The translations under genes were made by a program, and so were the position numbers. Of a stretch of DNA of 64,000 nt, positions 1-8,542 are shown one piece after another; the first letter of the stretch is position 1, and every line of letters begins with the position of its first letter. The notes under the pieces are model-generated. The model was given only the letters and a program-made list of their open reading frames with translations, was not told the DNA's origin and searched no databases. This DNA comes from Pontibacter mucosus (lineage in GTDB: Bacteria > Bacteroidota > Bacteroidia > Cytophagales > Hymenobacteraceae): assembly GCF_003054055.1 (NCBI RefSeq), contig NZ_QBKI01000001.1:62001-126000 (forward strand). Direction: 5' to 3'.

Positions 1-346
1 TCACAGAGGCGTAACCCAATGCCCTTGCCCTGCTCAGGCCATGCGTTATCAGTTTGCCGCCAATTCCCTGCCGCTGCCGTGCCGGCTTTACGGCCATGGG
101 CGCAAGGGCCAGGCTATCGAACGAGCGTCCGTTTTTATCTGTGATTTTGATTTTGGTGAACAGGATGTGCCCCACTACCTCCTCTCCAGCTACGGCTACC
201 AGCGACAACTCAGGTATAAAGGCATCGCTTTCGCGCAGCAACTCTACCAGCTTCGCCTCGCCTTCCTGCCCAAATGCCGCCTTGTTCAGCTCGTACACCG
301 CCTGGTGATCTGCCGGTTGCTCCTGCCTCATTTCTATCTGACCCAT
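1..346 (-). CDS. GNAT family N-acetyltransferase, N-terminal part (runs off left edge)
   Basis: The minus strand is open from an ATG at 346 to the window edge. The translation begins MGQIEMRQEQPADHQAVYEL and contains a GNAT core: an LVAVAGEEVVGHILF strand pair, then LALAPMAVKPARQRQGIGGK, the acetyl-CoA pyrophosphate loop (R/Q-x-x-G-x-G/A). It resembles YhbS-type acetyltransferases, whose substrates are generally unknown. The ATG at 331 (MRQEQP) is an alternative start. It lies 22 bp after the FUSC gene on the same strand and is probably co-transcribed with it. The C-terminus is outside the window. Confidence 0.8.
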   Translation of the reverse strand, partial: MGQIEMRQEQPADHQAVYELNKAAFGQEGEAKLVELLRESDAFIPELSLVAVAGEEVVGHILFTKIKITDKNGRSFDSLALAPMAVKPARQRQGIGGKLITHGLSRARALGYASV

Positions 347-368
347 TCTGTGCCAAGTATAAAAGCCC

Positions 369-1433
369 CTATTCCATTTCCTTCTTCCGCCGCGCCATTG
401 AAAACCTGGTGGCCCTGATCTGCCGGGTGGCCAGGAAATGGAGCTTTTCGTTGTACAGCACCCAGCCTCCAACGGCGCCCACCATACTTCCAATCAGGAT
501 ATCGAAAAAGCGTGTTTGGATCATGGCCGTCGGGTCGACGGTTAGGGCGGTGCCGGTTTCGGCCAGGAAAATGGTGAGAATGGTGATAAAGACCACTGCA
601 ATAGCGTAGTTGCGCACCACCAGGAACTCCACGATGATCTGCAGCACGATGATGCTGATGCTGATAGCCAGCAGCGAGGGCTGGAGCAGCAGGATGAACC
701 AGGTCAGGACCAGGCCCAGAAAGGTGCCCAGGATGCGCTGGGCGCTCCGCTGCCAGACGTGCGTGGCACTGACGCCCTGCATCACGGCCGCGCAGGAGGT
801 GGGCACCCAGTAGGCTTTCTCCAGTTCTAGCATGTAGGCAATGAGCAGCGAGAACCCGACAAAACTCCCGAAGGTGACCGACTCGATAAAGTTGACATAC
901 TGGTTCTTGGACACCTTGATCACCTCGTCCTGCCCGCGAACCTTCCGCAGCGTAACCAGGCTGTAAACCAGGCCAAGGATACAGGAGATCATGGTGCCGA
1001 TGCCTGCAAGCCCAATCTGGTACGGCGCCGTCTCGAGGTTGAAGGGCATGGAGATGGCCACGGAGGCAATCATGATGAAGAAGAAGTTGCCCGGCGGCCG
1101 CACCATCTTGACGTAGTACAGCACCAGGTGCACGGCAAACGCATACAGCCCCAGCACCACCGAGGCCACCACCGGATGAAACCCGAACAGCACCCCCACC
1201 GCAAAGGAAACCATGATGCCAAACGAGCTGGCCATGAGCACAATCATTCGCCGGGCTATACTTTGCGACTGGATGTAAAGTATAACCAGGGCCGCCATGG
1301 AGGCTATTTTTCCATCCTGCAGGTGATCGGTGTAATACCCCACCAGCACCGGCAGGCCCACGCACACCCCCGCCAAAACGGGCAGGTGCCACTTCCGATC
1401 GGTCTTTCTGAATTCAAAGAGTTCTTTTAGCAT
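369..1433 (-). CDS. FUSC family inner-membrane protein
   Basis: This 354-residue protein has two blocks of hydrophobic helices (roughly residues 17-160 and 180-330) separated by a short charged stretch (LRKVRGQDEVIKVSKNQ). The conserved YWVPTSCAAVMQG segment, followed by a conserved arginine-rich WQRSAQRILGT, is the hallmark of FUSC/YccS/AaeB-like proteins, which include aromatic-acid exporters. The exported substrate cannot be read from sequence. A perfect TAnnTTTG box sits upstream, and a GNAT gene follows 22 bp downstream. Confidence 0.85.
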   Translation of the reverse strand: MLKELFEFRKTDRKWHLPVLAGVCVGLPVLVGYYTDHLQDGKIASMAALVILYIQSQSIARRMIVLMASSFGIMVSFAVGVLFGFHPVVASVVLGLYAFAVHLVLYYVKMVRPPGNFFFIMIASVAISMPFNLETAPYQIGLAGIGTMISCILGLVYSLVTLRKVRGQDEVIKVSKNQYVNFIESVTFGSFVGFSLLIAYMLELEKAYWVPTSCAAVMQGVSATHVWQRSAQRILGTFLGLVLTWFILLLQPSLLAISISIIVLQIIVEFLVVRNYAIAVVFITILTIFLAETGTALTVDPTAMIQTRFFDILIGSMVGAVGGWVLYNEKLHFLATRQIRATRFSMARRKKEME

Positions 1434-1496
1434 CCCTTACAGCCGCCCGTTATAACTGGTGTGACGCCCATCAAAGTATAAACGGAGCCAGCTGCG

Positions 1497-1504
1497 CAAA
1501 TATA
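1497..1504 (-). promoter_or_regulatory. Bacteroidota -7 box (TATATTTG) for the FUSC gene
   Basis: On the minus strand this reads TATATTTG, a perfect match to the Bacteroidota primary-sigma -7 consensus TAnnTTTG. It lies about 64 bp upstream of the FUSC start codon. No convincing -33 TTTG is seen at the usual spacing. Confidence 0.4.
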
Positions 1505-1546
1505 CGGCTGATATTTGGAAACAGGCGACCGGGAATTTACGCAGCG

Positions 1547-2008
1547 CTATACTTCCGGCTTCATGAAATCGAAGGCGCCTTTCCGTAAGTTAACGCCGTA
1601 CTCGAGGTACGCCTTGAGGCAGGCCAGGAAATTCGCCCAGCCTTCGGTGTTGCCTCTCAGCCAGCTGATGCCCGCCTCGTCGTTCTCCATTTCTTTCTCC
1701 GTGATGGTTACCAGCGTGGCGTTTTCGCCTTTTGGCGTCAGGGTCATCTCCACGAGCAGTTCCTGGTCGCCATGGTCCCAGAAATAGGAAACATACTTGT
1801 CTTGCTCTATCCGGCCCACCCTTACCGGGAAACGCTCGTCAAACTCCGGAAACTTCCAGGTCACGGTTTTGCCTGCCTCCATTGGGCCGGAGCTTTCCGA
1901 GATAAAGTAGTTCGACATTTTTGCCGGATCCACGATGGCTTCAAACACTTCGTTGGCAGGTTTTAGCACCTGCAGCGCTGCCTTAACTTCCAGTTTCTGA
2001 TCTTTCAT
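1547..2008 (-). CDS. SRPBCC domain protein (AHSA1-like)
   Basis: This 153-residue soluble protein has the START/SRPBCC fold pattern of the AHSA1 (activator of Hsp90 ATPase homologue) group. It starts VKAALQVLKPANEVFEAIVD, has a central MEAGKTVTWKFPEF/RVGRIEQDKYVSYFW sheet, and ends with TLVTITEKEME and the long C-terminal helix GWANFLACLKAYLEYG. These domains bind hydrophobic ligands or act as small chaperone-like proteins. Bacterial members usually have no known ligand. It looks monocistronic, between FUSC and a lipoprotein gene. Confidence 0.8.
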   Translation of the reverse strand: MKDQKLEVKAALQVLKPANEVFEAIVDPAKMSNYFISESSGPMEAGKTVTWKFPEFDERFPVRVGRIEQDKYVSYFWDHGDQELLVEMTLTPKGENATLVTITEKEMENDEAGISWLRGNTEGWANFLACLKAYLEYGVNLRKGAFDFMKPEV

Positions 2009-2154
2009 GTGATTTTATACTTCCATTGTCCTTCTTCTAAAAATAGGAAAAATAACTTGTGCTGCTCAGGCCATACTTGCAAAAAATGCTGATGTGTGCC
2101 CTGCACCTGTTTTACACTTCCCGACTATCAGGCACGGCCGCTGCCTTGCGCTGC

Positions 2155-2667
2155 CTAAGCGGGGCAAGAGGTGTCAGAAGAACTCTTGATGCAGGCTTTT
2201 ATCGTCACATCAGTCGGGTCGTCTGGCCCAGACACTACGTTGCAGTCGTACATCTCGAAACAATGATCAAACTTCCTGGAGGCGTCTATGGTGAAGTAAA
2301 ACGTCTTATCGAAGGTCTCATCATAACTCACATTTTCCGGCCTGTGACTCAGCAAGATAACGTTTTTATACTCTGTCCCGAGGTAGGTAGAGGTTGTGCC
2401 TGTCTCAACATTAAGCAGCTGCACATAAACACCTGAGGTGCACCCCTTCAAAGCAATTATCCTTCCCTCCAGGCACTTCCCTGCCAGAGCTTTGAGGGGA
2501 TTCGCTGCGCCGTCATCGTCTTTATCGCAGGCGGAAACGGTTGCAGCCAACAGCAAGGGCAGGCAGTAGGACAGGAATCTTCTGAATCTGTACAGCGGGT
2601 TAAATTTTCTTCCGGCAAAGCGGAGCGGGCCAGTGGCCTTGGTTCTTGGGGAGGTGAGCTGCTTCAT
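2155..2667 (-). CDS. Putative cysteine-rich lipoprotein, function unknown
   Basis: This 170-residue protein has an unusually long basic N-terminus, then a hydrophobic stretch ending LLLAATVSAC with a lipobox Cys near residue 47, followed by an acidic DKDDD that suits outer-membrane sorting. The mature part carries six further Cys (GKCLEG, KGCTS, DHCFEMYDCN, ACIKSS, TSCPA), which suggests disulfides outside the cytoplasm. I do not recognise a family. The true start may lie inside the long leader, but no other in-frame ATG precedes the signal helix. Confidence 0.6.
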   Translation of the reverse strand: MKQLTSPRTKATGPLRFAGRKFNPLYRFRRFLSYCLPLLLAATVSACDKDDDGAANPLKALAGKCLEGRIIALKGCTSGVYVQLLNVETGTTSTYLGTEYKNVILLSHRPENVSYDETFDKTFYFTIDASRKFDHCFEMYDCNVVSGPDDPTDVTIKACIKSSSDTSCPA

Positions 2668-2805
2668 ATAAATTAGTTTTTATAAGGGTTGTTAGATTAA
2701 AGACATAGTAAGAATGCAGACCTCCTCCCCCTATACTTACCTCCCTCCAGTCTGGCATATAGGATGGTACGGGCAGTATTTAAGCGCCCGCACCAAGCTC
2801 AGGTA

Positions 2806-3231
2806 TTACTTCTCCACTACTTCCAGAGCCGGGTTCACCGCCAGCAGATCTGCGATAAAGGCATCTTTGTCTTGCGGGGCCAGGTAGATTTCGTCGAAGC
2901 GGTTATACTTCAGCACCAGGCCGCCCCTGGCAAGCGCAGGCTTTATCCCCACCCACATGGTTTTCCCGTTGATAACTTTGCTGATCTTCCGGATATCAAT
3001 TGTCCCTTTCAGGAAAGCGGATTTATACTTTAGCTGGCCATTTTCGATGATGTAATAGGTATCAACGTATAGCCACAGGAACAGCGCCAGCGGAGCGGCG
3101 AGGGGCAGCAGCAGAAAAGGCTTTTCGGAGAAGGTGGCGCTATCGGCAAAGTACAGGACAACCGGAAGTAGAAAAGCTCCTGCCAGCATAGCATGTATAA
3201 AGGTATCTTTTTTGGGGGCGTAGGTTTTCAT
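2806..3231 (-). CDS. Membrane-anchored PH-like domain protein
   Basis: This 141-residue protein has two hydrophobic helices near the N-terminus (about residues 13-30 and 38-56). They are followed by a bacterial PH-like beta module: YYIIENGQLKYKSAFLKGTI, IRKISKVINGKTMW and the C-terminal helix KDAFIADLLAVNPALEV. This layout matches the bPH_6/YdbT-like family of unknown function. The typical motif of a DIRKI strand followed by NGK is present. It appears monocistronic. Confidence 0.65.
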   Translation of the reverse strand: MKTYAPKKDTFIHAMLAGAFLLPVVLYFADSATFSEKPFLLLPLAAPLALFLWLYVDTYYIIENGQLKYKSAFLKGTIDIRKISKVINGKTMWVGIKPALARGGLVLKYNRFDEIYLAPQDKDAFIADLLAVNPALEVVEK

Positions 3232-3691
3232 AGGGTGTAATTTGGCAGTTATACTTTATGTTGTTGTTACTGAGCCACAACTGATTATACTTTTAACTAT
3301 CAGCGTGCTGTTTTCCATACTTCAGTAGCCATTGCTTCCTTTCCAAACCGCTGCCATAGCCGGTTAGCGTTGCGAGGGTCAGTCCGGATTGCCGCTCTGT
3401 TCTACATGTAAGATGTGCAACAACCTGTGAATGATAGGCGTGAAAAACACGGCGGTGATACTTAAAAATGCCACGCCACTGTACAAGGCATAAAAAGATG
3501 AAAATATTTTGGCAAGGCAACGGTATTACTATTTCCCTGCGGTTTTCCAGTTTCATTTCTGTAGGAGTTCTTTCACCTGTTTTTCTAGGTGGTCAGCTAT
3601 ACTTCTTGTTGTTCAGAGATTTTGTGCTGATTGGCCGCTAGTATGCGTTAGCCTAGCTTCTGGCGATATTTTGTTGCCCTGCCAACAGAGC
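3232..3691. other. Long intergenic stretch with a decayed membrane-gene tail
   Basis: No intact gene is supported here. It holds three copies of the TATACTT word and, on the minus strand, a short open segment that looks like the C-terminus of a membrane protein (see the separate entry). The open frame at 3293-3556 on the minus strand lacks protein-like composition and a good start site. Confidence 0.5.
3379..3525 (-). pseudogene. Possible remnant of a membrane protein C-terminus
   Basis: A 48-codon stretch ends in TGA at 3379-3381 and reads through FYALYSGVAFLSITAVFF and TPIIHRLLHILHVEQSG. A hydrophobic helix followed by a His/Arg-rich amphipathic tail is protein-like and reminiscent of the ends of small bacterial membrane proteins. 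Upstream in this frame there is a stop, while a coiled-coil-like tail (DHLEKQVKELLQK) ends in another frame just before. This suggests a frameshifted, decaying gene. The parent family is not identified. Confidence 0.3.
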
Positions 3692-4138
3692 TCAACAGCT
3701 CAGTTCCCGGCACTCCTGCTCCAATACCCCATCAATAATTTCCGGCGGCGTGCCCCATCTTGAAATGGTTCTGTCTAAGAGAACTGGCAGAGCCGAACTG
3801 TACCCACCGATCTCTCCTGTCGTCATGCCGACAACTAGCAATGCCAGCTTATGATGCCGGATGACATAGGAACACATGATACAAGGTTCATGGGTCGTCA
3901 CCAGGAAGCAGTTGGACAAGTCAGCTGTTCCCAACCTGGCCGTTGCGTTTCGTACTGCTTCTATTTCGGCGTGGAAAGTAATATCCCGGTGCGTTTTACC
4001 CCCTTCTATGCCTTCGGCAACAACCTGTCCATCTTTGACAATGACAGACCCTACCGGACTGTCGCCCCGGAGCTTTGCTATTGTTGCAAGTTCGATACAC
4101 CTTCGCATCCAACCTTCATATTTCTCAGTGTCTGTCAT
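3692..4138 (-). CDS. Nucleoside deaminase (cytidine/deoxycytidylate deaminase fold)
   Basis: This 148-residue enzyme carries the zinc-dependent deaminase signature. HAEIEAVR (His zinc ligand and catalytic Glu) is followed about 30 residues later by TTHEPCIMCSYVI (PCxxC, the two Cys ligands). It deaminates a nucleobase, nucleoside or cytosine-like substrate in the cytoplasm. The relation to TadA and guanine deaminase is evident but the exact substrate is not. Its C-terminus lacks the motifs that mark tRNA-specific TadA, so a free-base or nucleotide substrate is a reasonable guess. Confidence 0.8.
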   Translation of the reverse strand: MTDTEKYEGWMRRCIELATIAKLRGDSPVGSVIVKDGQVVAEGIEGGKTHRDITFHAEIEAVRNATARLGTADLSNCFLVTTHEPCIMCSYVIRHHKLALLVVGMTTGEIGGYSSALPVLLDRTISRWGTPPEIIDGVLEQECRELSC

Positions 4139-4312
4139 AATGCATACTGCCTGCTATAAAGTGATTTGGTAGAGATAGAATCGAGATAGATATACAAAAG
4201 TTCTTGGCTTCAGAAGGGGTGGCCTCTTAAAAAGGTAGGTCTCTTTACAATATGCGTTAACAGGTGGTACAAGCTGTGGATGAGGCGCAGCTTTAAAGGC
4301 CTACTAAGTAGA

Positions 4313-5278
4313 TTATAAAAGCGCCTCTATTTGTGCTACTATATCCTTCCCGCTACTGGGCCTGTTGGCATCGAAGGAAACAAACTCGCCACTCTTACCT
4401 ACAAGCAGGTAGCGTGGATAAGCAACGGTGGTACTGTTTTTCTGATTTTCCAGGATGGAAGACCAGACTTGCTCTTCTAACTGCTTATTCATGTAGATAT
4501 GCCAGCCCTGAAGGTTATATTTTTGGATGGCGTTTTTCCAACGCTGCTTACTGTTCGGGTGGCTGGTCTCCCGTGCCAAATACAGGTATGCGACTTCCTT
4601 TCCCTTCAGTTGTACTTTTAAATCAGCTAAGTGCTGGAATTCCTGTATACAGGGACCGCAGGAACTATACCACAAGTCAACATATACTACCTTGTTGCGG
4701 AATTGCGGAAGCTGCACAATGTCATTTAAACTATCGTGCTCCTTATCAATAAATAGTGTCTCCTGGTCCCCGCTATAGCTTAAGTCTATTAGATAGTTGA
4801 TAAAAAAGGCTGCCCCTGTGATAAAAAGCACTGCGATGAAGGAGAAGGTGACTTTCTTTAAAATGATGAATTTCCGATGAAGAATCAGCTGCTTTATACC
4901 TGAATAGATTAAGCTAAAAACCAAGGCAACTACTAACAGGGGTAAGGTTTCCTTTATAATGGTAGGATGTAGTAAATGAGACAGCAAGAACTCAGTTCCA
5001 TAAACCTCAGCCATCCAGGAGGCATACAAAAAAGCCGACGCGCAATAGGTGATTAAAAGAAGGGCAAGATTCAGCAACAGGACGCGCTTTGTTCGTCCTT
5101 GGCCAAGATGAGGAAGCAAGTAATACAGATTCCCAAAGAATATAAGGCCCATGCCTATAAATAAGCATGAAGTATAGAGCAGCATAAAAAGGGACTTCTC
5201 ATCTGTTTTAATAACAATAAAGAATCCCAGCAGCATATATATAATGCCAAATACTACCAGGTCAATGTTTTTTTTCAT
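4313..5278 (-). CDS. Membrane-anchored thioredoxin-like (TlpA-type) protein
   Basis: This 321-residue protein has several N-terminal membrane helices within about residues 8-165. A thioredoxin-like domain follows with VVYVDLWYSSCGPCIQEF, in which CGPC is the redox-active pair. Such proteins reduce or isomerise disulfides on the outer face of the membrane. A cis-Pro candidate lies in VAYPRYLLVG. The gene is noticeably more AT-rich than its neighbours, which may indicate transfer. It is transcribed alone, and a TATACTT-type inverted pair lies upstream. Confidence 0.75.
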   Translation of the reverse strand: MKKNIDLVVFGIIYMLLGFFIVIKTDEKSLFMLLYTSCLFIGMGLIFFGNLYYLLPHLGQGRTKRVLLLNLALLLITYCASAFLYASWMAEVYGTEFLLSHLLHPTIIKETLPLLVVALVFSLIYSGIKQLILHRKFIILKKVTFSFIAVLFITGAAFFINYLIDLSYSGDQETLFIDKEHDSLNDIVQLPQFRNKVVYVDLWYSSCGPCIQEFQHLADLKVQLKGKEVAYLYLARETSHPNSKQRWKNAIQKYNLQGWHIYMNKQLEEQVWSSILENQKNSTTVAYPRYLLVGKSGEFVSFDANRPSSGKDIVAQIEALL

Positions 5279-5340
5279 GGCTGGAGGAGGAGTGTTTCAT
5301 GTGCTTTTTCGCTTTTGTTCGATTTATCCACTACAACTAG

Positions 5341-5371
5341 AGTATAAACAGAACCCTATTCCGTTTATACT
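5341..5371. repeat. Inverted repeat built on the AAGTATA/TATACTT word
   Basis: A perfect 9-bp stem (AGTATAAAC / GTTTATACT) has a 13-base loop. It sits in the intergenic space between the thioredoxin-like gene start and the DUF421 gene end. Confidence 0.6.
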
Positions 5372-5485
5372 ACCAAATCCGGCACCTAAACAGAACTGGA
5401 CCATCGAATATACTATATAGCAACGATAATATAAAGAATTAAAGAAGCTATTCTCCGATAACCTTAGTAAAATAGATAAGCAGCT

Positions 5486-5520
5486 GTGCCTATACTTTCA
5501 CGCACCGAAAGTATAGGCAC
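5486..5520 (-). terminator. Hairpin made of an inverted TATACTT pair, downstream of DUF421
   Basis: A perfect 14-bp stem (GTGCCTATACTTTC and its complement) has a 7-base loop. It lies about 47 bases past the DUF421 stop codon on the minus strand. There is no clear T-run, so termination is inferred from position and stem strength only. Each arm contains one copy of the over-represented heptamer. Confidence 0.45.
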
Positions 5521-5566
5521 TAAGTATAAATCATACTTCTGGCATTTATCCTACCACCGTCTTAGC

Positions 5567-6085
5567 TCACAGCCTTTTGACATTCTGCAGCACCGAGCTC
5601 TCCGTACTTTCCAGTTCCTTAATTACACTGATGCTTCCTTCAGTCTCCAGGATAACAGCGCCCACTCCTTCTACAGAGCCGATGCCTTGATTACGCATCG
5701 CTGCCAGGATCTCCTCCTGGGTAACCCGCTGCGCCCGCATGGCCTCCCACAGAAACTTTCCTTGGTAAAAGAGCAGCACCGGTGTCGCCTTTACCAGGTT
5801 GCTCAGCTTTTTAGATCGTACCGATGCCCAGGTGATGGCATACTGCAGGAAGATAAGCACGGCAAAAGCCATTGCGCCATCCATTAGCGAAACATCTTTT
5901 GACAGCAGCACCGTAGCCAGGGTAGAACCTAGTGCAACGGTAACTATAAAATCAAAGGAATTCATCTTAGATAATGTTCGCTTGCCTGACAGGCGCAGTT
6001 GAATGACAAGCACCACGTAGGCTAACACACCGATAACGAGCGTTCGCAATACGCTTTCCCAACTGTCGAGTAGTAGTTTATCCAT
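5567..6085 (-). CDS. DUF421 (YetF-type) membrane protein
   Basis: I place the start at the ATG at 6085 (MDKLLLDSWESVLRTL), as in typical family members. An upstream ATG at 6130 would add 15 residues. Three membrane helices are followed by a soluble domain with the family pattern: QLRLSGKRTLSKMNSFDFIVTVALGS, then TPVLLFYQGKFLWEAM and RVTQEEILAAMRNQGI. YetF proteins have no settled function in most bacteria. It is the second gene of a two-gene unit, immediately after the DUF2254 gene. Confidence 0.88.
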   Translation of the reverse strand: MDKLLLDSWESVLRTLVIGVLAYVVLVIQLRLSGKRTLSKMNSFDFIVTVALGSTLATVLLSKDVSLMDGAMAFAVLIFLQYAITWASVRSKKLSNLVKATPVLLFYQGKFLWEAMRAQRVTQEEILAAMRNQGIGSVEGVGAVILETEGSISVIKELESTESSVLQNVKRL

Positions 6086-6146
6086 AACAAGAATTTTAAA
6101 GTGTAGTATTTCCCAGGCTCCCTTTTTCACAGGTATGAGCCGGCGT

Positions 6147-7400
6147 TTAAAGGTCTAAGTCCTCGCTTTCAGCAATGGCTTTCCTCACTTTCCGGAGCAT
6201 GTGGTTGATAACAGCTGCGTCTGCTTCGGAGGCGCACTGGCTTTGCAATTGCTCCAGCGCCTGTTGCATCTCCCGCCTCAGCGTGCGGTCTTCTTTTCCG
6301 TAGTCCCATACAGGCAGCACCGTGCGTGTAAATATTTCCTTAAACGAAAGTTCGCAGATGATCACCCGCGGAATATCCTCGCTGTCGCGGAAGGCAAGCA
6401 CTGGATAATGATTGAGCCGAAACGCCAGCAGATCAGCCAGGGCGTGCAGGCTGAGCACGGCCGTGCCGGAGTCGTTTATGCCGGGGCTGAGGGCTTTCAA
6501 GGCCACTTCCATCAGCTGTTTAAAGCCGTAGAAGGCATTCTTATCAAGCGGCTCGTCGTTATGAAACTCCATGAGGGTATACAGTTGCTCCTGCTGTTCT
6601 TGGCTGATTTTGTGTCCGGCATTGATCTCAGCAAAGGCAACGCCTTTCAGAACAAACGACCCCACGGGGTGATGGAAGCGCAACTCCCAGTTCTGCTCCC
6701 GGCACAGCTGCACCAACCCTTTTCTGTTAAAGCCCTGAAAGTAACCCGACTCGGGCGCACGTAAAGTATGGGAGCTGTTGAAAGGGGCAGGAACCGCTGG
6801 CGCATTATCTTCGCTTTCCCGGCACTGCTGCTTAAGCTCAGCCATTGTTTTCACGTATATGCGCCTGATAATGGTTTCATACTTCACCGACTGCGTGATG
6901 TAATGCAGAAAGTAGATAAACAGAAAAATATCGAGGATGGTGAGCAGGATGAGCAGGTATACACTAAGGGCGGGCACGTGTATACCGGTGTCGGTATCGC
7001 GGATAGTGCTCAGCAGGAACAAGGCATACACAATAGTGCCGATGTAAAAGCCAAGCACCCATTGCTGAAACCGGTTCTCGATCATACTGTCCAGCACCCG
7101 GTTGCTCATGTTGGAGGCGGCCTGGTTCAGCAGGATCATCACCATCGAAAAGCTGAAAACTGTAAGGGAAAGAATGCCGGCGGCGATGGTCGCGGCAATG
7201 GACCGGGCAGTACTGGCATCCCGGAGGCTCACAAAGTCGAGGCGGCTCTTGATGGCTTTGCCCAGAGGCGAGAAGTCGATGTAGAGCAGCACGTACGACA
7301 AAATCAGGAAACAGCAGGCAATGATAGCAGGGTAAAAGGCAATGCTGTTTACCAGGCTACCATAAAACTGTCGTATCCACTTCGTAAAGTGCGCCTTCAT
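6147..7400 (-). CDS. DUF2254 membrane protein
   Basis: This 417-residue protein has four N-terminal membrane helices (about residues 20-45, 65-90, 112-130 and 143-170). The conserved stretch ARSIAATIAAGILSLTVFSF and the following SMVMILLNQAASNMSNR are typical of DUF2254. The cytoplasmic part includes GFKQLMEVALKALSPGINDS, the usual signature near the C-terminus. The function is unknown. Only about 16-60 bp separate it from DUF421, so the two are probably an operon. Confidence 0.9.
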   Translation of the reverse strand: MKAHFTKWIRQFYGSLVNSIAFYPAIIACCFLILSYVLLYIDFSPLGKAIKSRLDFVSLRDASTARSIAATIAAGILSLTVFSFSMVMILLNQAASNMSNRVLDSMIENRFQQWVLGFYIGTIVYALFLLSTIRDTDTGIHVPALSVYLLILLTILDIFLFIYFLHYITQSVKYETIIRRIYVKTMAELKQQCRESEDNAPAVPAPFNSSHTLRAPESGYFQGFNRKGLVQLCREQNWELRFHHPVGSFVLKGVAFAEINAGHKISQEQQEQLYTLMEFHNDEPLDKNAFYGFKQLMEVALKALSPGINDSGTAVLSLHALADLLAFRLNHYPVLAFRDSEDIPRVIICELSFKEIFTRTVLPVWDYGKEDRTLRREMQQALEQLQSQCASEADAAVINHMLRKVRKAIAESEDLDL

Positions 7401-7579
7401 AAAGTGTAGCTCCTTTTCCTTTCCGCCATCCGCATACTTTTAGCTTATAGTTTCCTACGGCAAAACAGCTTAATAGCTACGAAGGCACCTGAAGCGCTTC
7501 CTGGCGCCGCGGTAAATTCCCCGCAAATACAACCCCTGTTTTACTAACTCAGTAGGGTTACGTATGAAGCTTTGTGGTT

Positions 7580-8542
7580 ATGAAAGGTAGACTTATACTT
7601 CTGGCATTCACCCTGTTGCTGCCGCTCAACGGCTATACCTGGGGCTTTTTTGCGCACCAGCGCATCAACCGGCTGGCTGTGTTCTCGCTGCCGCCCGAAA
7701 TGGTCCGGTTCTACAAAAAGCACATCCGCTACATCACCGAAAACGCCGTGAACCCCGACAAGCGCCGCTATGCCGTAGAGGGCGAGGCCCCGCGCCACTA
7801 CATCGACCTGGACGTGTACGGCGACAGCGCTCTGCACAAAATGCCGCGCTTCTGGCCGGAGGCGGTGGACAAGTATACCGAGGACACGCTCATGGCCTAC
7901 GGCATCGTGCCCTGGCACATCAACCGGATGAAGTACCAGCTCACCCAGGCCTTTCAGGAGCGCGACGTGGACCGCATCCTGCGCCTGAGCACCGAGATAG
8001 GCCACTACATCGCCGACGCCTGCGTGCCGCTGCACACCACCCAAAACTATAACGGGCAACTCACCGGCCAGCATGGCATCCACGCCTTCTGGGAAACGCG
8101 CCTGCCCGAGCTCTTCTCCGACAGCTATGATTTCTTTGTAGGCCAGGCCACTTACATCGAGCAGCCGCAGCTAAAGGCCTGGGAACTGGTCGCCTCCGCC
8201 CACACCGCCCTCGACTCCGTTTTATACTTTGAGCGCGAGCTGACGCAGGAGTTTGACGAGGAGAAAAAGTATAGCTACGAGGTGCGCAACAACCTAACCA
8301 CGCGCGTATACTCCCGCGCCTTCTCCGAGGCCTACAGCAAGCGCCTGAACGGGCAGGTGGAGCGGCAGATGCGCCTGGCCATCCACACCATCGCCAGTTA
8401 CTGGTACACGGCCTGGGTGGATGCCGGACAACCCGACCTGCGCCGACTGGCCGACCTCTCTGCCAAAGAGCTGCAGCGCCTGGAGATGGAGAAAAAGGAG
8501 TACGAGCAGGGCGCTCACCCTGCGCGCGAGGAGGACGCTTAA
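7580..8542 (+). CDS. Secreted zinc-dependent S1/P1 nuclease / phospholipase C family protein
   Basis: I start at ATG 7580; an in-frame GTG lies 6 bases upstream. The signal peptide (about residues 1-20) would leave Trp21 as the mature N-terminus, and P1 nuclease and zinc-dependent phospholipase C use an N-terminal Trp as a zinc ligand. Further ligands fit: GFFAHQRIN (His), HYIDLD (Asp), GHYIADACVPLHTT (H-x3-D and H) and GIHAFWE (H-x3-E). It probably cleaves single-stranded nucleic acid or phospholipid outside the inner membrane. Its stop codon overlaps the stop of the K+ channel gene on the other strand. Confidence 0.85.
   Translation: MKGRLILLAFTLLLPLNGYTWGFFAHQRINRLAVFSLPPEMVRFYKKHIRYITENAVNPDKRRYAVEGEAPRHYIDLDVYGDSALHKMPRFWPEAVDKYTEDTLMAYGIVPWHINRMKYQLTQAFQERDVDRILRLSTEIGHYIADACVPLHTTQNYNGQLTGQHGIHAFWETRLPELFSDSYDFFVGQATYIEQPQLKAWELVASAHTALDSVLYFERELTQEFDEEKKYSYEVRNNLTTRVYSRAFSEAYSKRLNGQVERQMRLAIHTIASYWYTAWVDAGQPDLRRLADLSAKELQRLEMEKKEYEQGAHPAREEDA

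Noticed and set aside
3293-3556. 87-residue minus-strand ORF
   Set aside because: Poor composition, no SD and no family. It overlaps fragments in other frames that look more protein-like.
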